Origin: DATILI01 sp035476635
Lineage (GTDB): Bacteria; Pseudomonadota; Gammaproteobacteria; Burkholderiales; Burkholderiaceae_C
Assembly (NCBI GenBank): GCA_035476635.1
Contig: DATILI010000347.1
Location: 1-14,380, forward strand
DNA: 14,380 nucleotides
Direction of reading: 5' to 3'
A model generated the notes under the pieces. It saw nothing but the letters and a program-made list of their open reading frames with translations, was not told where the DNA came from and did not search any database. Shown here one piece after another: positions 1 through 7,314 of the stretch. Positions within the stretch are counted from its first letter, which is position 1. Each line of letters starts with the position of its first letter. The position numbers were made by a program, and so were the translations under genes.

Positions 1-1059
1 GCGCATCTCGCGGATGACGGACGCGATCTTTTCCGCGAACTGGTTGAACGAAGCCGCGATCTGCGAGATCTCGTCATTGCCGGCCACGGGCAGCCGCTTG
101 CTCAGGTCGCCGCTGCCCGAGCCGATGTCGTCCATCGCATCACGCACCCGGGCCAGGCCCAGCAGCATCGAGCTGATGGCCACCGTCACCGCGATGGCGG
201 CAGCGATCAAGGCCAGCACCAGCACCAGGCCGGCCGTTTGCAGCAACGAGGTGACCGATGCCAGCGCTTCCGCGCGGTTGGCAGCGCTCACCAGCATCCA
301 TTCCGTGCCTTCCACCGGCACGGCGCGCAGCAGGTAGCCGGCATCGCCCACCGTCACCGCCGGCATCGCGGCCGCACCATCGGCGGCGCGCGCCAGGGTC
401 GGTGCATCGAGGTCCTTGGAAATGTCGCTGGCGGCCTTGAGCGAGAGCGCAGCATTCGGGTGCGCAATCACCACGCCCTGCTTGTTCACCAAAAAGGCAA
501 AGCCGTTGGGCGTGGGCTTGATGGACTGGATGGTTTTGACCACTTCGTCCATGAACACATCCGAGGCCACAACGCCTTGCGTGGCGCCACCCGACTTCAC
601 GGCCAGCGCGAACGTCATCACCAGGCGCTTGGTGGCGGCGTCGGCGTAGGGTGCGGTCACCACCGGCGCGCCGGCGGCTTCGGCCAGCTTGTACCAGGGC
701 CGGGAAGTGGGGTCGTAGTCGGGCGGCAAGGTCTGCGGCGAGGAGAACACGATGCGCTTGTCTGCAAAGCCCACATAGGCCGTGTCCAGCCGGCCCGACT
801 TGGCGGCCTGCTGCAAAAACGGGACGGGGTCTGTTGCCTGCGCCACCGGAACCATCGCGGTGACGATGTCTTTTTGCGTGCGCACCCAGGTGCTGATGGC
901 CGCAGCGTGCGCCCGCGACAGCTCCGTCAAGTCGTTCCCCACCTTGCTCAGGGTCTGGCCGCGTACCGTGAAATAGGTGGCCGCCGTGGAAGCCAACAGC
1001 GTGAGCACCACGATGGCGATCGTGATGCCGATCAGGCGGTTCTTGATGGTTGAGAACAT
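1..1059 (-). CDS. Methyl-accepting chemotaxis protein, dCache sensor (3' end outside window)
   Basis: Inner-membrane chemoreceptor that senses a periplasmic ligand and signals to CheA. Visible here are 353 residues: a short cytoplasmic start (MFSTIKNR), TM1 at about residues 9-30, a large periplasmic double-Cache domain (about 32-270), TM2 at about 275-297, and a HAMP domain (about 298-350, with DDIGSGSGDLSKRLPVAGNDEI). The methylation and signalling helices lie beyond the left edge. The Cache domain has Y115, R120, W122, Y123, Y138 and D167. Their mutual spacing matches the amino-acid-binding dCache_1AA motif as I recall it from Pseudomonas PctA, so the ligand is probably an amino acid or related amine. 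Start chosen at the ATG at 1059, preceded by GGAGGG. The receptor type is certain; the ligand is inferred. Confidence 0.93.
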   Translation of the reverse strand, partial: MFSTIKNRLIGITIAIVVLTLLASTAATYFTVRGQTLSKVGNDLTELSRAHAAAISTWVRTQKDIVTAMVPVAQATDPVPFLQQAAKSGRLDTAYVGFADKRIVFSSPQTLPPDYDPTSRPWYKLAEAAGAPVVTAPYADAATKRLVMTFALAVKSGGATQGVVASDVFMDEVVKTIQSIKPTPNGFAFLVNKQGVVIAHPNAALSLKAASDISKDLDAPTLARAADGAAAMPAVTVGDAGYLLRAVPVEGTEWMLVSAANRAEALASVTSLLQTAGLVLVLALIAAAIAVTVAISSMLLGLARVRDAMDDIGSGSGDLSKRLPVAGNDEISQIAASFNQFAEKIASVIREMR

Positions 1060-1139
1060 GGACCCTCCGCAGAGTTCGTTGCTGTTCGATGGCCTGCGTC
1101 CCTACGCCCCGGACCATTCTCAACCGATCGGCACCTGGC

Positions 1140-1179
1140 TGCAAGGGCGGCCGGGCCGCCACCCTCGCAGGGCCTTGCA
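1140..1179 (-). terminator. Nested hairpin, possible terminator of the small exported-protein gene
   Basis: Outer arms TGCAAGG (1140-1146) and CCTTGCA (1173-1179) are perfect inverted repeats. Between them lies a second, very GC-rich stem, GGCGGC (1146-1151) with GCCGCC (1155-1160) around a 3-base loop. The structure starts 1 base after the stop codon of the gene ending at 1181 and lies upstream of the chemoreceptor. No T-tract follows on either strand, so this may be a weak or Rho-assisted terminator, or an mRNA 3'-end stabiliser. Confidence 0.4.
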
Positions 1180-1180
1180 T

Positions 1181-1525
1181 TCAAGGCGTCGTCTTGGGCT
1201 GGCCGGTCGAATCGATCTTGCCGTCGTTAGGCCCCGGAGGAACTTTCTCACCGATCTTTTCGCCGGTATTGCGCACCGCACCCGCGGCCCGGTTGGCGCC
1301 GCGCTTGGTCGCGTCAGTGGCCTTGTTGGCAACGCGCTTCGTGCCTGCGGCGGCGTTCTTGGTCACGCGCTTGGTCTTGTCGACCACACCTTCATCGGCC
1401 TTGGCAGCGGACGCGGGCCGGGCGGCAGGATCGGCCGGCGCTTGCGCGTGGGCGCTCAAGCCATAGGCACACAGCGTAATGGCCAGCACGGCCGGGAAGC
1501 TTCGCAGCATGGATGATGTCTTCAA
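1181..1525 (-). CDS. Small exported protein with 11-residue Lys/Ala repeats
   Basis: I do not recognise a named family. The 114-residue product starts with a clear Sec signal peptide (hydrophobic core about residues 9-22, probable cleavage at AHA/QA near 27), so it is probably periplasmic or secreted. After an Ala/Pro linker, residues 51-94 form four 11-residue repeats: TKRVTKNAAAG, TKRVANKATDA, TKRGANRAAGA and a degenerate VRNTGEKIGEK. This 11-mer, Ala/Lys-rich pattern resembles LEA-like or apolipoprotein-like amphipathic helices, and the segment is strongly basic. The tail is Pro/Gly-rich. Start chosen at TTG 1525, because AAGGAG lies 6 bases upstream; the ATG at 1510 has no ribosome site but would still leave a signal peptide. 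Possible roles are nucleic-acid, membrane or envelope binding, or desiccation tolerance, all inference. Confidence 0.7.
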   Translation of the reverse strand: MKTSSMLRSFPAVLAITLCAYGLSAHAQAPADPAARPASAAKADEGVVDKTKRVTKNAAAGTKRVANKATDATKRGANRAAGAVRNTGEKIGEKVPPGPNDGKIDSTGQPKTTP

Positions 1526-1652
1526 CGGGTTCTCCTTGAGTTTGGACACAAGCCAGTATGGCGGGGCAAACACGCGTTCTCGCAAACACACGGCTTTGCG
1601 CAGGAAAATTGGGCCACGTCCTACAGCATCGCCCGCCGCGGCTGACACGAGA

Positions 1653-2492
1653 TCAGGCCGCCAAGGCTTGCGCCAGCGCCGCATTGAACGCATCGGCGCA
1701 TTCGTATTGCACCCAGTGCCCGGCGCCGGGGATTTGCCGCAGGCCCCTGAAATCGCCGGTGCCCTGCGGCAGGGCCGCAACCAGGGCTGGCATATAGCCG
1801 CGGTACAGCGCGTCTTCCTGCCCGTAGATCGCGTGTACCGGGCAGGCCACGCGGCGCAGGGCTTGCGCCAGCAGGTCGGTATAGGCGAGGCGGCGGCCCG
1901 GCATGCGGTCGCGCACGACATTGGCCTTGTGCAAGGCCAAGGTTTCGTCATCGATGCCGTTCGCGTCATGCAGCATCAAGACCGCCAGGTTGTGGCGGTG
2001 CGCGGCATCCTGCCTGGCCGGGTCCTTGAAATGGCGCCACCCCTTCAAATCCACCAGGCGCTTGGGCACGACACCCAGGGCCGGTGCGCCCACGATCACC
2101 AGCCGCGCCGCGCGCTCGGGATGGTCGGCACAGAGCAAGCCGGCGGCCATGGCGCCAAACGAAAAGCCGACCACGTCGCAGCGCGCATCGCCCAGCAGCA
2201 ACTGCAGGCCTTCGGCCAGCGGCGCAGGCACGCCATCGGCGTCATGCGACCCGGGCGGCAAGGCCGAATCGCCAAAGCCGGGCAGGTCCGGCACCAGCAC
2301 CTGACGGCCCGCGTCGACCAGCGCCTGGATATTGCGCAACCAGTGCGTCCAGCTGCCGCTGCCGCCGTGCAGCAGCACCACCGGCGCACCGCTGCCCCAG
2401 CTGTGCCAAACAACGCTGCCGCTGCCACATGGGGTGTGCGTTTGCGTGGCGCTCTTCAGCAGCTCATGAATCTGTGGTGGCAGTTCTTGCAT
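1653..2492 (-). CDS. Alpha/beta-fold hydrolase
   Basis: 279-residue alpha/beta hydrolase, probably cytoplasmic (no signal peptide). Visible are the oxyanion-hole motif LLHGGSGSW (about 41-48), the PDLPGFGDS strand-turn (68-76), the nucleophile elbow GFSFG with Ser111, the acid in YGQEDALY (Asp227) and the base in GAGHW (His259), so the triad is complete. The length and the NxQ-free HGG motif fit the broad MhpC/BphD-like group of C-C or ester hydrolases, but the substrate cannot be read from sequence. Start chosen at the ATG at 2492, preceded by AGAGGA; an upstream in-frame start at 2576 would run into the tetR promoter and coding region. It is divergent from the TetR gene with only 59 bp between starts, so that regulator may control it. 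Confidence 0.88.
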   Translation of the reverse strand: MQELPPQIHELLKSATQTHTPCGSGSVVWHSWGSGAPVVLLHGGSGSWTHWLRNIQALVDAGRQVLVPDLPGFGDSALPPGSHDADGVPAPLAEGLQLLLGDARCDVVGFSFGAMAAGLLCADHPERAARLVIVGAPALGVVPKRLVDLKGWRHFKDPARQDAAHRHNLAVLMLHDANGIDDETLALHKANVVRDRMPGRRLAYTDLLAQALRRVACPVHAIYGQEDALYRGYMPALVAALPQGTGDFRGLRQIPGAGHWVQYECADAFNAALAQALAA

Positions 2493-2539
2493 GTGTCCTC
2501 TTCGGTCCTGGGCAGCATCGTGATGGTAGTTCGGCGCCC

Positions 2540-2569
2540 TATACTTTGGCGATGAACGAACCAGTACAT
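2540..2569 (+). promoter_or_regulatory. tetR -10 box and candidate autoregulatory TetR operator
   Basis: TATACT at 2540-2545 is a good sigma70 -10 element, 6 bases before the ATG of the TetR gene; no convincing -35 box is seen. ACGAACCAGTACAT at 2556-2569, inside the first codons, fits 8 of 10 fixed positions of the palindrome ACnAACnnGTTnGT. It also shares 11 of 14 bases with a better copy at 8613-8626 in front of the TRAP operon. A TetR protein bound here would block its own transcription. This is an inference from two sites only. Confidence 0.4.
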
Positions 2570-3232
2570 TCTGCACGCCGAACGGCAGCCAAGAAGAAGG
2601 CCGCCGCGGCGCCGGGACGCACCAACGACCCCGAACGGACCATGGCCGGGATCCTCGAAGTAGCGACCGCCGAGTTCTCCGACAAGGGCCTGAGCGGTGC
2701 GCGCATCGACGAAATCGCGGCCGCCACGCGCACCAGCAAGCGCATGATCTACTACTACTTCGGCAGCAAGGAAGGCCTGTACATCGCCGTCCTCGAAGAT
2801 GCCTACCGGCGCATCCGCAGCATCGAGACCGAACTGCACCTGGAAGACCTTGCGCCCGAGGATGCCTTGCGCAAACTCGTTGGCTTCACCTTCGACTACC
2901 AGCTGGACAACCCAGACTTCATCCGCCTGGTCATGACCGAGAACATCCATCGCGGCGAGTTCCTGGCGCAGAGCAAGAGCATTCAATCCCTGAACATCCC
3001 GGCCATCCACGCGGTGCGCCAGGTCTACGAGCGGGGCCTGGCCAGCGGCGCATTCCGCGCCAGCATCGACCCGATCGACCTGCACATGTCGATCTCGGCC
3101 CTGTGCTTTTTCAACGTATCGAACCGCCACACCTTCGCCCTGATCTTCAAGCGCGACCTCGCCACACCCCGCGCCATCAAGGCGCGGCGCGACAGCATCG
3201 TCGAGATGATCGTGCGCTTCGTGCGCAAGTAG
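2552..3232 (+). CDS. TetR/AcrR-family transcriptional regulator
   Basis: 226-residue DNA-binding regulator. A basic, Ala/Lys-rich N-terminal tail (about 8-22) precedes the TetR_N helix-turn-helix at about 29-76, with the typical AARTSK-like turn (ATRTSKRMIYYYFGSKEGLY). The C-terminal half is a ligand-binding/dimerisation domain containing FDYQLDNPDFIRLVMTEN, similar to other TetR C-terminal domains. The ATG sits right behind a -10 box and has no Shine-Dalgarno sequence, so the mRNA may be leaderless or nearly so. It is divergent from the hydrolase at 1653-2492 and ends 15 bp from the LysR gene, tail to tail. A candidate operator lies at its own start and another in the TRAP promoter, suggesting repression of itself and of transport. 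The inducer is unknown. Confidence 0.93.
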   Translation: MNEPVHSARRTAAKKKAAAAPGRTNDPERTMAGILEVATAEFSDKGLSGARIDEIAAATRTSKRMIYYYFGSKEGLYIAVLEDAYRRIRSIETELHLEDLAPEDALRKLVGFTFDYQLDNPDFIRLVMTENIHRGEFLAQSKSIQSLNIPAIHAVRQVYERGLASGAFRASIDPIDLHMSISALCFFNVSNRHTFALIFKRDLATPRAIKARRDSIVEMIVRFVRK

Positions 3233-3247
3233 TGCTGCGCGAGGCGT

Positions 3248-4198
3248 CTACCTTCGCGACCTGGACTTCGCCGCTTTCCCAGCAAACAGGTCTTCGCACA
3301 ATCCGCGAAGCCAGCGGTTGGCCGGATCCTGGTGGAAGCGCGCATGCCAGTGCTGCTTGACCGTGAAGGGCGGGACCGGCACCGGGCAGTCGAACACCTT
3401 CAGCTCGCCGGCGCGCGCCAGCGTCTCGCCGATGTGGCGCGGTACCGTGGCAATCAGGTCCGTCGTCGACACGATGGCGGCCAGGCCCAGGAAGCCCGGA
3501 AGCTCGAGCAGGATGCGGCGCTCCACGCGATGCCGCAAGAGAGCCGCCTCCAACAACTGAACGCCGGTGCCACCGACGATGCCGACGTGCGCCTCTGCCT
3601 TGTAGTCGCGCAGGCCGACGCCCTTGCCGCCGATGCGCGGATGGCGCGCATTGATCAGGCACACCCAGTCCTGCGGATACAGCACCTGCTGATAAAAGCC
3701 TGACTCCAGCCAAGGCACCAAGCCGATGGCCAGATCGGCCTGGCCGGATTGCAGCGCTTGCGCGCTCTGCTCGTCAATACGTGCCGCTTCCAATCGCACA
3801 CCCGGCGCCACGGCGCGCACGTGCGCCAGCAATTGGGGGAGCAGCGTGACGTGGCTGGCGTCCGTCATGCAGATGCGAAAGCGGCGCGTGGCACTGGATG
3901 GGTCGAAGTCCTCCGCAGGCGCGGCCAGACGTCGCAACGAAACCAGCGCTTCGCGCGCCGGCACGATCAGCTCCTGCGCGCGCGGAGTGGCCTGCATGCC
4001 GGTGGCCGTTCGCACGAAAAGCTCATCGCCCAATTGCTTGCGCAGCCGGCCAAGCCAGTTGCTCACGGTCGGCTGACTTTGGCCGAGTTGTTCGGCGGCG
4101 CGCGTCACGCTGTTCGTGCTGTAGAGCAAGTCGAAGAGGCGCAGCAGCTTGACGCTGAGCAGGGCGGTTCCGCCGTCGGTTTCGTTGTCGAATTCCAT
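3248..4198 (-). CDS. LysR-type transcriptional regulator
   Basis: 316-residue LTTR. The N-terminal winged helix-turn-helix is clear (about residues 17-75: LLRLFDLLYSTNSVTRAAEQ, then LGQSQPTVSNWLGRLRKQLG and DELFVR), followed by a LysR_substrate effector domain (about 100-305). The divergent position next to the operon starting at 4287 is the classical arrangement for an LTTR that activates its neighbour and represses itself. The ATG at 4198 is chosen by family length; it has no ribosome site and lies inside the first operator half-site (4196-4212). An in-frame ATG at 4234 would add 12 residues and cross the operator, which is less likely. The effector is probably an intermediate or substrate of the adjacent pathway (inference). 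Confidence 0.92.
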   Translation of the reverse strand: MEFDNETDGGTALLSVKLLRLFDLLYSTNSVTRAAEQLGQSQPTVSNWLGRLRKQLGDELFVRTATGMQATPRAQELIVPAREALVSLRRLAAPAEDFDPSSATRRFRICMTDASHVTLLPQLLAHVRAVAPGVRLEAARIDEQSAQALQSGQADLAIGLVPWLESGFYQQVLYPQDWVCLINARHPRIGGKGVGLRDYKAEAHVGIVGGTGVQLLEAALLRHRVERRILLELPGFLGLAAIVSTTDLIATVPRHIGETLARAGELKVFDCPVPVPPFTVKQHWHARFHQDPANRWLRGLCEDLFAGKAAKSRSRR

Positions 4199-4244
4199 TT
4201 CAAAACGAAATGTAGACCATTTCACCCATGTCATGGACGAAATG
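4196..4244. promoter_or_regulatory. Phased LysR-type operator between lysR and the CoA operon
   Basis: The hexamer CATTTC or its complement GAAATG occurs four times with alternating orientation, at 4196, 4207, 4218 and 4239. The steps are 11, 11 and 21 bp, that is one, one and two helical turns. It forms a 17-bp palindrome (4196-4212, 5-base centre) and a 27-bp imperfect palindrome (4218-4244) whose arms match at 11 of 13 positions around CCATG-T-CATGG. LTTR tetramers typically bind such paired recognition and activation sites between divergent genes. The left copy overlaps the lysR start codon, fitting autorepression; the right copy is 43 bp upstream of the operon's first ATG. Confidence 0.65.
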
Positions 4245-4286
4245 AAGGTCGAAACCTATCGTTGCGGCATTCCAACGGAGACACGC

Positions 4287-5216
4287 ATGAAGATCTACTT
4301 TCTGGGCGCCGGTGCACTGGGTTGCGCCATTGGCGGCACACTGGCCGCTGCGGGCTCCGAAGTCACGCTGATCGACCCCTTCAAGGAGCACGTCGACGCG
4401 ATCGGCCGCGATGGCCTGCGCATGCGGGACGGCGACACGGAGCGTGTCGTCAAGGTTCGGGCGGCGCAAGACGGCAGCGGCCTGGAACCCGCCGATCTGG
4501 TGATCGTGCTGGTCAAATCCTTCCACACGCGTTCGGCCATCGAAGGCGCCAAGGGCATCGTCGGGCCCGGCACGGCTGTCATGTCGCTGCAAAACGGCAT
4601 GGGCCACGAAGAGATCCTGGCAGAGGTGGTGGGCCGCGAGCGCGTGCTGGCCGGCAAGACCTATGTGGGTGGCGTGCTGCTCGGCCCCGGCCACGTCATT
4701 GCCGCCACACGAGGCAAGCGCACGGTCATCGGTGAGCTCGACGGCGCGATCAGCGAACGCGCCAGGGCAATCGCCGCCGAGTTCGAGCGCGCCGAACTGC
4801 CCTGCGAGGTCAGCGACAACATCATGGGCGTGATGTGGGACAAGCTCCTCATCAACGTCTGCACGGGCGCGTTGAGCGGCATCACGGGACAGGTGTACGG
4901 CAGCCTCTACGCGGTGCCGGAGATCGAAGCCACGGCCATCGCCGCAGTCGCCGAAGCCATGGCAGTGGCCAGGGCCAGCGGCGTCACCTTGTCGATCGAG
5001 GCGCCGCGCGACGCGTGGCTGATGGCCGCCGAAGGCCTGCCGTACGAATTCAAAACCTCGATGCTGCAGAGCCTGGAGAAGGGGTCGATCACCGAAATCG
5101 ACTTCATCAACGGCTCGGTGGTGCGCAATGGCCGGAAATACAACGTGCCGACGCCGGTCAACCAGACGCTGGTCGCTGCGATCAAGGGCATCGAGCGCCG
5201 CATGGAGGCGAAATGA
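4287..5216 (+). CDS. Ketopantoate reductase-family (ApbA/PanE) dehydrogenase
   Basis: 309 residues, the usual PanE length. It has an N-terminal Rossmann fold with GAGALG (7-12) and a C-terminal helical domain. Lys186 in WDKLLIN, Asn190, and the block SMLQSLEKGSITEID with Glu270 correspond to the catalytic K176, N180 and E256 of E. coli PanE. Two differences stand out: the residue aligning with N184 is Gly194, and the second strand ends VTLID with Asp30, which favours NAD(H) over the NADPH used in pantothenate synthesis. As first gene of a catabolic operon under a divergent LysR, it is more likely an NAD-dependent 2-oxo/hydroxy-acid dehydrogenase of the pathway than PanE itself. GGAG lies 8 bp before the ATG. 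Its stop overlaps the next start (ATGA). Family is sure; substrate is open. Confidence 0.88.
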   Translation: MKIYFLGAGALGCAIGGTLAAAGSEVTLIDPFKEHVDAIGRDGLRMRDGDTERVVKVRAAQDGSGLEPADLVIVLVKSFHTRSAIEGAKGIVGPGTAVMSLQNGMGHEEILAEVVGRERVLAGKTYVGGVLLGPGHVIAATRGKRTVIGELDGAISERARAIAAEFERAELPCEVSDNIMGVMWDKLLINVCTGALSGITGQVYGSLYAVPEIEATAIAAVAEAMAVARASGVTLSIEAPRDAWLMAAEGLPYEFKTSMLQSLEKGSITEIDFINGSVVRNGRKYNVPTPVNQTLVAAIKGIERRMEAK

Positions 5217-5599
5217 GCGTCGCACCGAGAGCCTATGTCGAGCATGTCGCGATCTGGGTGAGGGACATCCACTGGCACATCAAATTCTTCCACGACGTAT
5301 GCGGTATGACCATGCGCGAGGTGCAAGGCACGGCGGAGGAGCCGATCCAGTACTGGACGCTGGGCGGCATGCAGTTCATGGCCAAGCCTGACTACGCAGG
5401 TTCCGAGGGCCGCCTCGGTCACCTCGGCGTGATGTGCGAGGACCTCGAGGCCGCGCTCGTCGCAGCGCAGGCCTTTGGCGCCACCGAAATGCCGCAGGGC
5501 CGCAACTGGCTGCGCCTGCCCGACGGCCTCGCGGTCGAATTCATCCAGGCCAGTGCCGGCGCGGTCGCACAGGCCCTTTCCGTCGATCCCCGCGCCTGA
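5213..5599 (+). CDS. VOC/glyoxalase-superfamily protein
   Basis: 128-residue, single-module vicinal-oxygen-chelate protein made of two beta-alpha-beta-beta-beta units. Probable metal ligands are His11 in VEHVAIWVRD, His70 in LGHLGVMCED and Glu109 in LAVEFIQA; the fourth ligand is not obvious in the second strand group (IQYWTLGGMQF). Such proteins act as epimerases, lyases, isomerases or dioxygenases on a metal-bound enolate. Next to a CoA-transferase and MaoC hydratase, an epimerase or isomerase role on a CoA intermediate is plausible, but this is inference. Its ATG overlaps the stop of the preceding gene, and GGAGG lies just upstream, so translation is coupled. Confidence 0.85.
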   Translation: MSVAPRAYVEHVAIWVRDIHWHIKFFHDVCGMTMREVQGTAEEPIQYWTLGGMQFMAKPDYAGSEGRLGHLGVMCEDLEAALVAAQAFGATEMPQGRNWLRLPDGLAVEFIQASAGAVAQALSVDPRA

Positions 5600-5624
5600 A
5601 CAACCGATCCAACAAAGACACAGC

Positions 5625-6080
5625 ATGACCACCATCGAAGACAAGTATTGGGATGACGCCATCGTCGGCGAAGAGTGCACGAGCCCGCCCTACGAAGTGA
5701 CCGAGGCCCGCGTGATGGCCTACGCGGACCTGACCGGCGACCACACGCCCGTGCACACCGATGAAGCCTACGCCCGCACCACGCCCTTCGGCACGCGCGT
5801 CGCGCATGGCCTGTTCGGCCTGTCGATCGCCGATGGGCTCAAGACGAGGAGCGACATGCGCTTCCTGCCCGGCATGTCGCTCGGCTGGGAATGGAGCTTC
5901 GCCGGGCCGATCAAGCTCGGCGACACCGTGCGCGTGAGGTTCCACGTCGGCGCCAAGCGCGAATCCAAGAGCCGCCCGGGCTGGGGCATCCTGGTTCTGC
6001 CTTCGGAGCTGATCAACCAACGCGACGAAGTGGTGCAAAAGGGCGAGCACCGCGTGATGGTGCCGCGGAGGCCGTCATGA
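5625..6080 (+). CDS. MaoC-family (R)-hydratase/dehydratase
   Basis: 151-residue single hot-dog domain. The hydratase-2 signature is intact: ADLTGDHTPVHTDEAYA carries Asp39 and His44, the D-x4-H dyad that activates water in (R)-specific enoyl-CoA hydratases such as PhaJ (D31/H36), followed by RVAHGLFGLSIADGL. It should hydrate an enoyl-CoA or dehydrate a beta-hydroxyacyl-CoA in the cytoplasm; MaoC members of the same type include mesaconyl-CoA hydratases. It sits 25 bp after the VOC gene, with only a weak ribosome site. Its stop overlaps the start of the CoA-transferase (ATGA), tying the two to one pathway: activation of an acid to its CoA ester, then hydration. Confidence 0.9.
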   Translation: MTTIEDKYWDDAIVGEECTSPPYEVTEARVMAYADLTGDHTPVHTDEAYARTTPFGTRVAHGLFGLSIADGLKTRSDMRFLPGMSLGWEWSFAGPIKLGDTVRVRFHVGAKRESKSRPGWGILVLPSELINQRDEVVQKGEHRVMVPRRPS

Positions 6081-7300
6081 GCGCGCAGCAAGAGTTGCCG
6101 CTGGCTGGCCTACGCGTCGTCGACTACAGCCACTTTCTGGCCGGTCCCTATGTCGGCCGCTGCCTGGCGGCGCTCGGGGCCGAAGTCATCAAGGTCGAGC
6201 GACCCGGCACCGGCGACGCCGGCCGCCAGCACGCCTGGTTCGTCGGCGACCACAGCGGCTACTTCCTGCAGCAGAACATGGGCAAGAAGGGGCTGTGCGT
6301 CAACACCAAGGATCCGCGCGGCAACGCGCTGATGCAGAAGCTGGTCGACAGCGCCGACGTGTTCGTCGAGAACTACCGCCCCGGGGCGCTGCAGAAACTA
6401 GGCCTGGGCTATGCAGAGCTGGCGACACGCAACCCCGGGCTGGTGTACTGCTCGATCTCGGCCTACGGCCACACCGGCCCCGATTCGCACCGCGCCGGCT
6501 TCGGCCTGATCGCCGAAGCCAGAAGCGGCATCATGCAGATGGTCGGCAACCCGGGCGAGGCGCCACCGCTGCTGCGCATCTCGCTCGGCGACATGTACAC
6601 CGGCATTCACGCGGTGGCCGCGATCAATGCTGCGCTATTCGGCCGCGTGAAGTCGGGCAAGGGCCAGCACATCGACATGGCGCTGTACGACACCCTGGTG
6701 TCGATGCACGAGTATGCGGTGCAGTGCTACACGCTCTCGGGCGGCAAGGAAGTGCCGGTGCAGACGGGCCACGACATGCCCAACTCGACGCTGTACGGGG
6801 TGTTCCGTGCGCAGGACGGCGACCTGGTGATCGCCGCGCAGGTCGACGACGCCTGGAAGCGCTTTTCCGCGCTGGTCGCCGAGTCCGGGGGCCCGGCCGA
6901 CTTCGGCCGCGACACGCGCTATCACAGCTCGGCCGGCCGCAACGCGAATCGACTGGAGATTCTGCCGCTCGTTCGGGCATGGGTCGCATCGCGCCCGGTG
7001 GCGGAGGTCTTGAAGCTGCTCGACGCAATCGACGTGCCCTGCGCCAAGGTGCAGCGCATCGACGAAGTGCTGGCCGATCCGCAGATCCAGGCGCGCGGCA
7101 TGGTGCTGGAGCAGCAGCATCCTGCGCTGGGCACGATCCGCTTGCCCAACCTGCCGTTTTGCTTCTCGGGCTACGACACCACGCAGGCACAGGTCGCTCC
7201 CGATCTCGGTCAGCACAACGCCGACATCGCCGCCGCCCTGGGCTTCAGCGATGCACAGATCGCCGACATGCAGGCCGACGGCGTGCTCTACAGCAAGTGA
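6077..7300 (+). CDS. Type III (CaiB/BaiF, Frc family) acyl-CoA transferase
   Basis: 407 residues, normal for family III CoA-transferases. N-terminal signature LRVVDYSHFLAGPYVGRCLAALGAEVIKVE (12-41) and ENYRPGAL (98-105) are typical. The catalytic aspartate is Asp172 in SLGDMYTG, equivalent to Asp169 of formyl-CoA transferase, which forms the acyl-anhydride. The enzyme moves CoA from a donor such as succinyl-CoA or acetyl-CoA to a carboxylic acid; the acceptor cannot be deduced. It overlaps maoC by 4 bp and is followed after 14 bp by the dehydrogenase at 7315. Its presence means that this operon handles CoA thioesters, which ordinary quinate/shikimate catabolism does not need. Confidence 0.94.
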   Translation: MSAQQELPLAGLRVVDYSHFLAGPYVGRCLAALGAEVIKVERPGTGDAGRQHAWFVGDHSGYFLQQNMGKKGLCVNTKDPRGNALMQKLVDSADVFVENYRPGALQKLGLGYAELATRNPGLVYCSISAYGHTGPDSHRAGFGLIAEARSGIMQMVGNPGEAPPLLRISLGDMYTGIHAVAAINAALFGRVKSGKGQHIDMALYDTLVSMHEYAVQCYTLSGGKEVPVQTGHDMPNSTLYGVFRAQDGDLVIAAQVDDAWKRFSALVAESGGPADFGRDTRYHSSAGRNANRLEILPLVRAWVASRPVAEVLKLLDAIDVPCAKVQRIDEVLADPQIQARGMVLEQQHPALGTIRLPNLPFCFSGYDTTQAQVAPDLGQHNADIAAALGFSDAQIADMQADGVLYSK

Positions 7301-7314
7301 AGGGGACGAACGTC

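Noticed and set aside
140..1180. Long open frame on the minus strand and a 271-codon plus-strand frame opposite the chemoreceptor
   Set aside because: Both are GC-driven shadows. The true frame is the open minus-strand one starting at 1059, which gives a clear dCache-HAMP receptor.
4149..4286. Upstream extension of the PanE-like protein by 46 codons
   Set aside because: It would run through the LysR operator and lysR start; ATG 4287 has GGAG and begins the Rossmann fold as expected.
6295..7314. Extended plus-strand frame through the CoA-transferase gene joined in frame to the AroE-like gene
   Set aside because: Only the part from ATG 7315 is protein-like; the upstream 340 codons are Arg/Gly/His-rich shadow of the CoA-transferase, so this is not a fusion.
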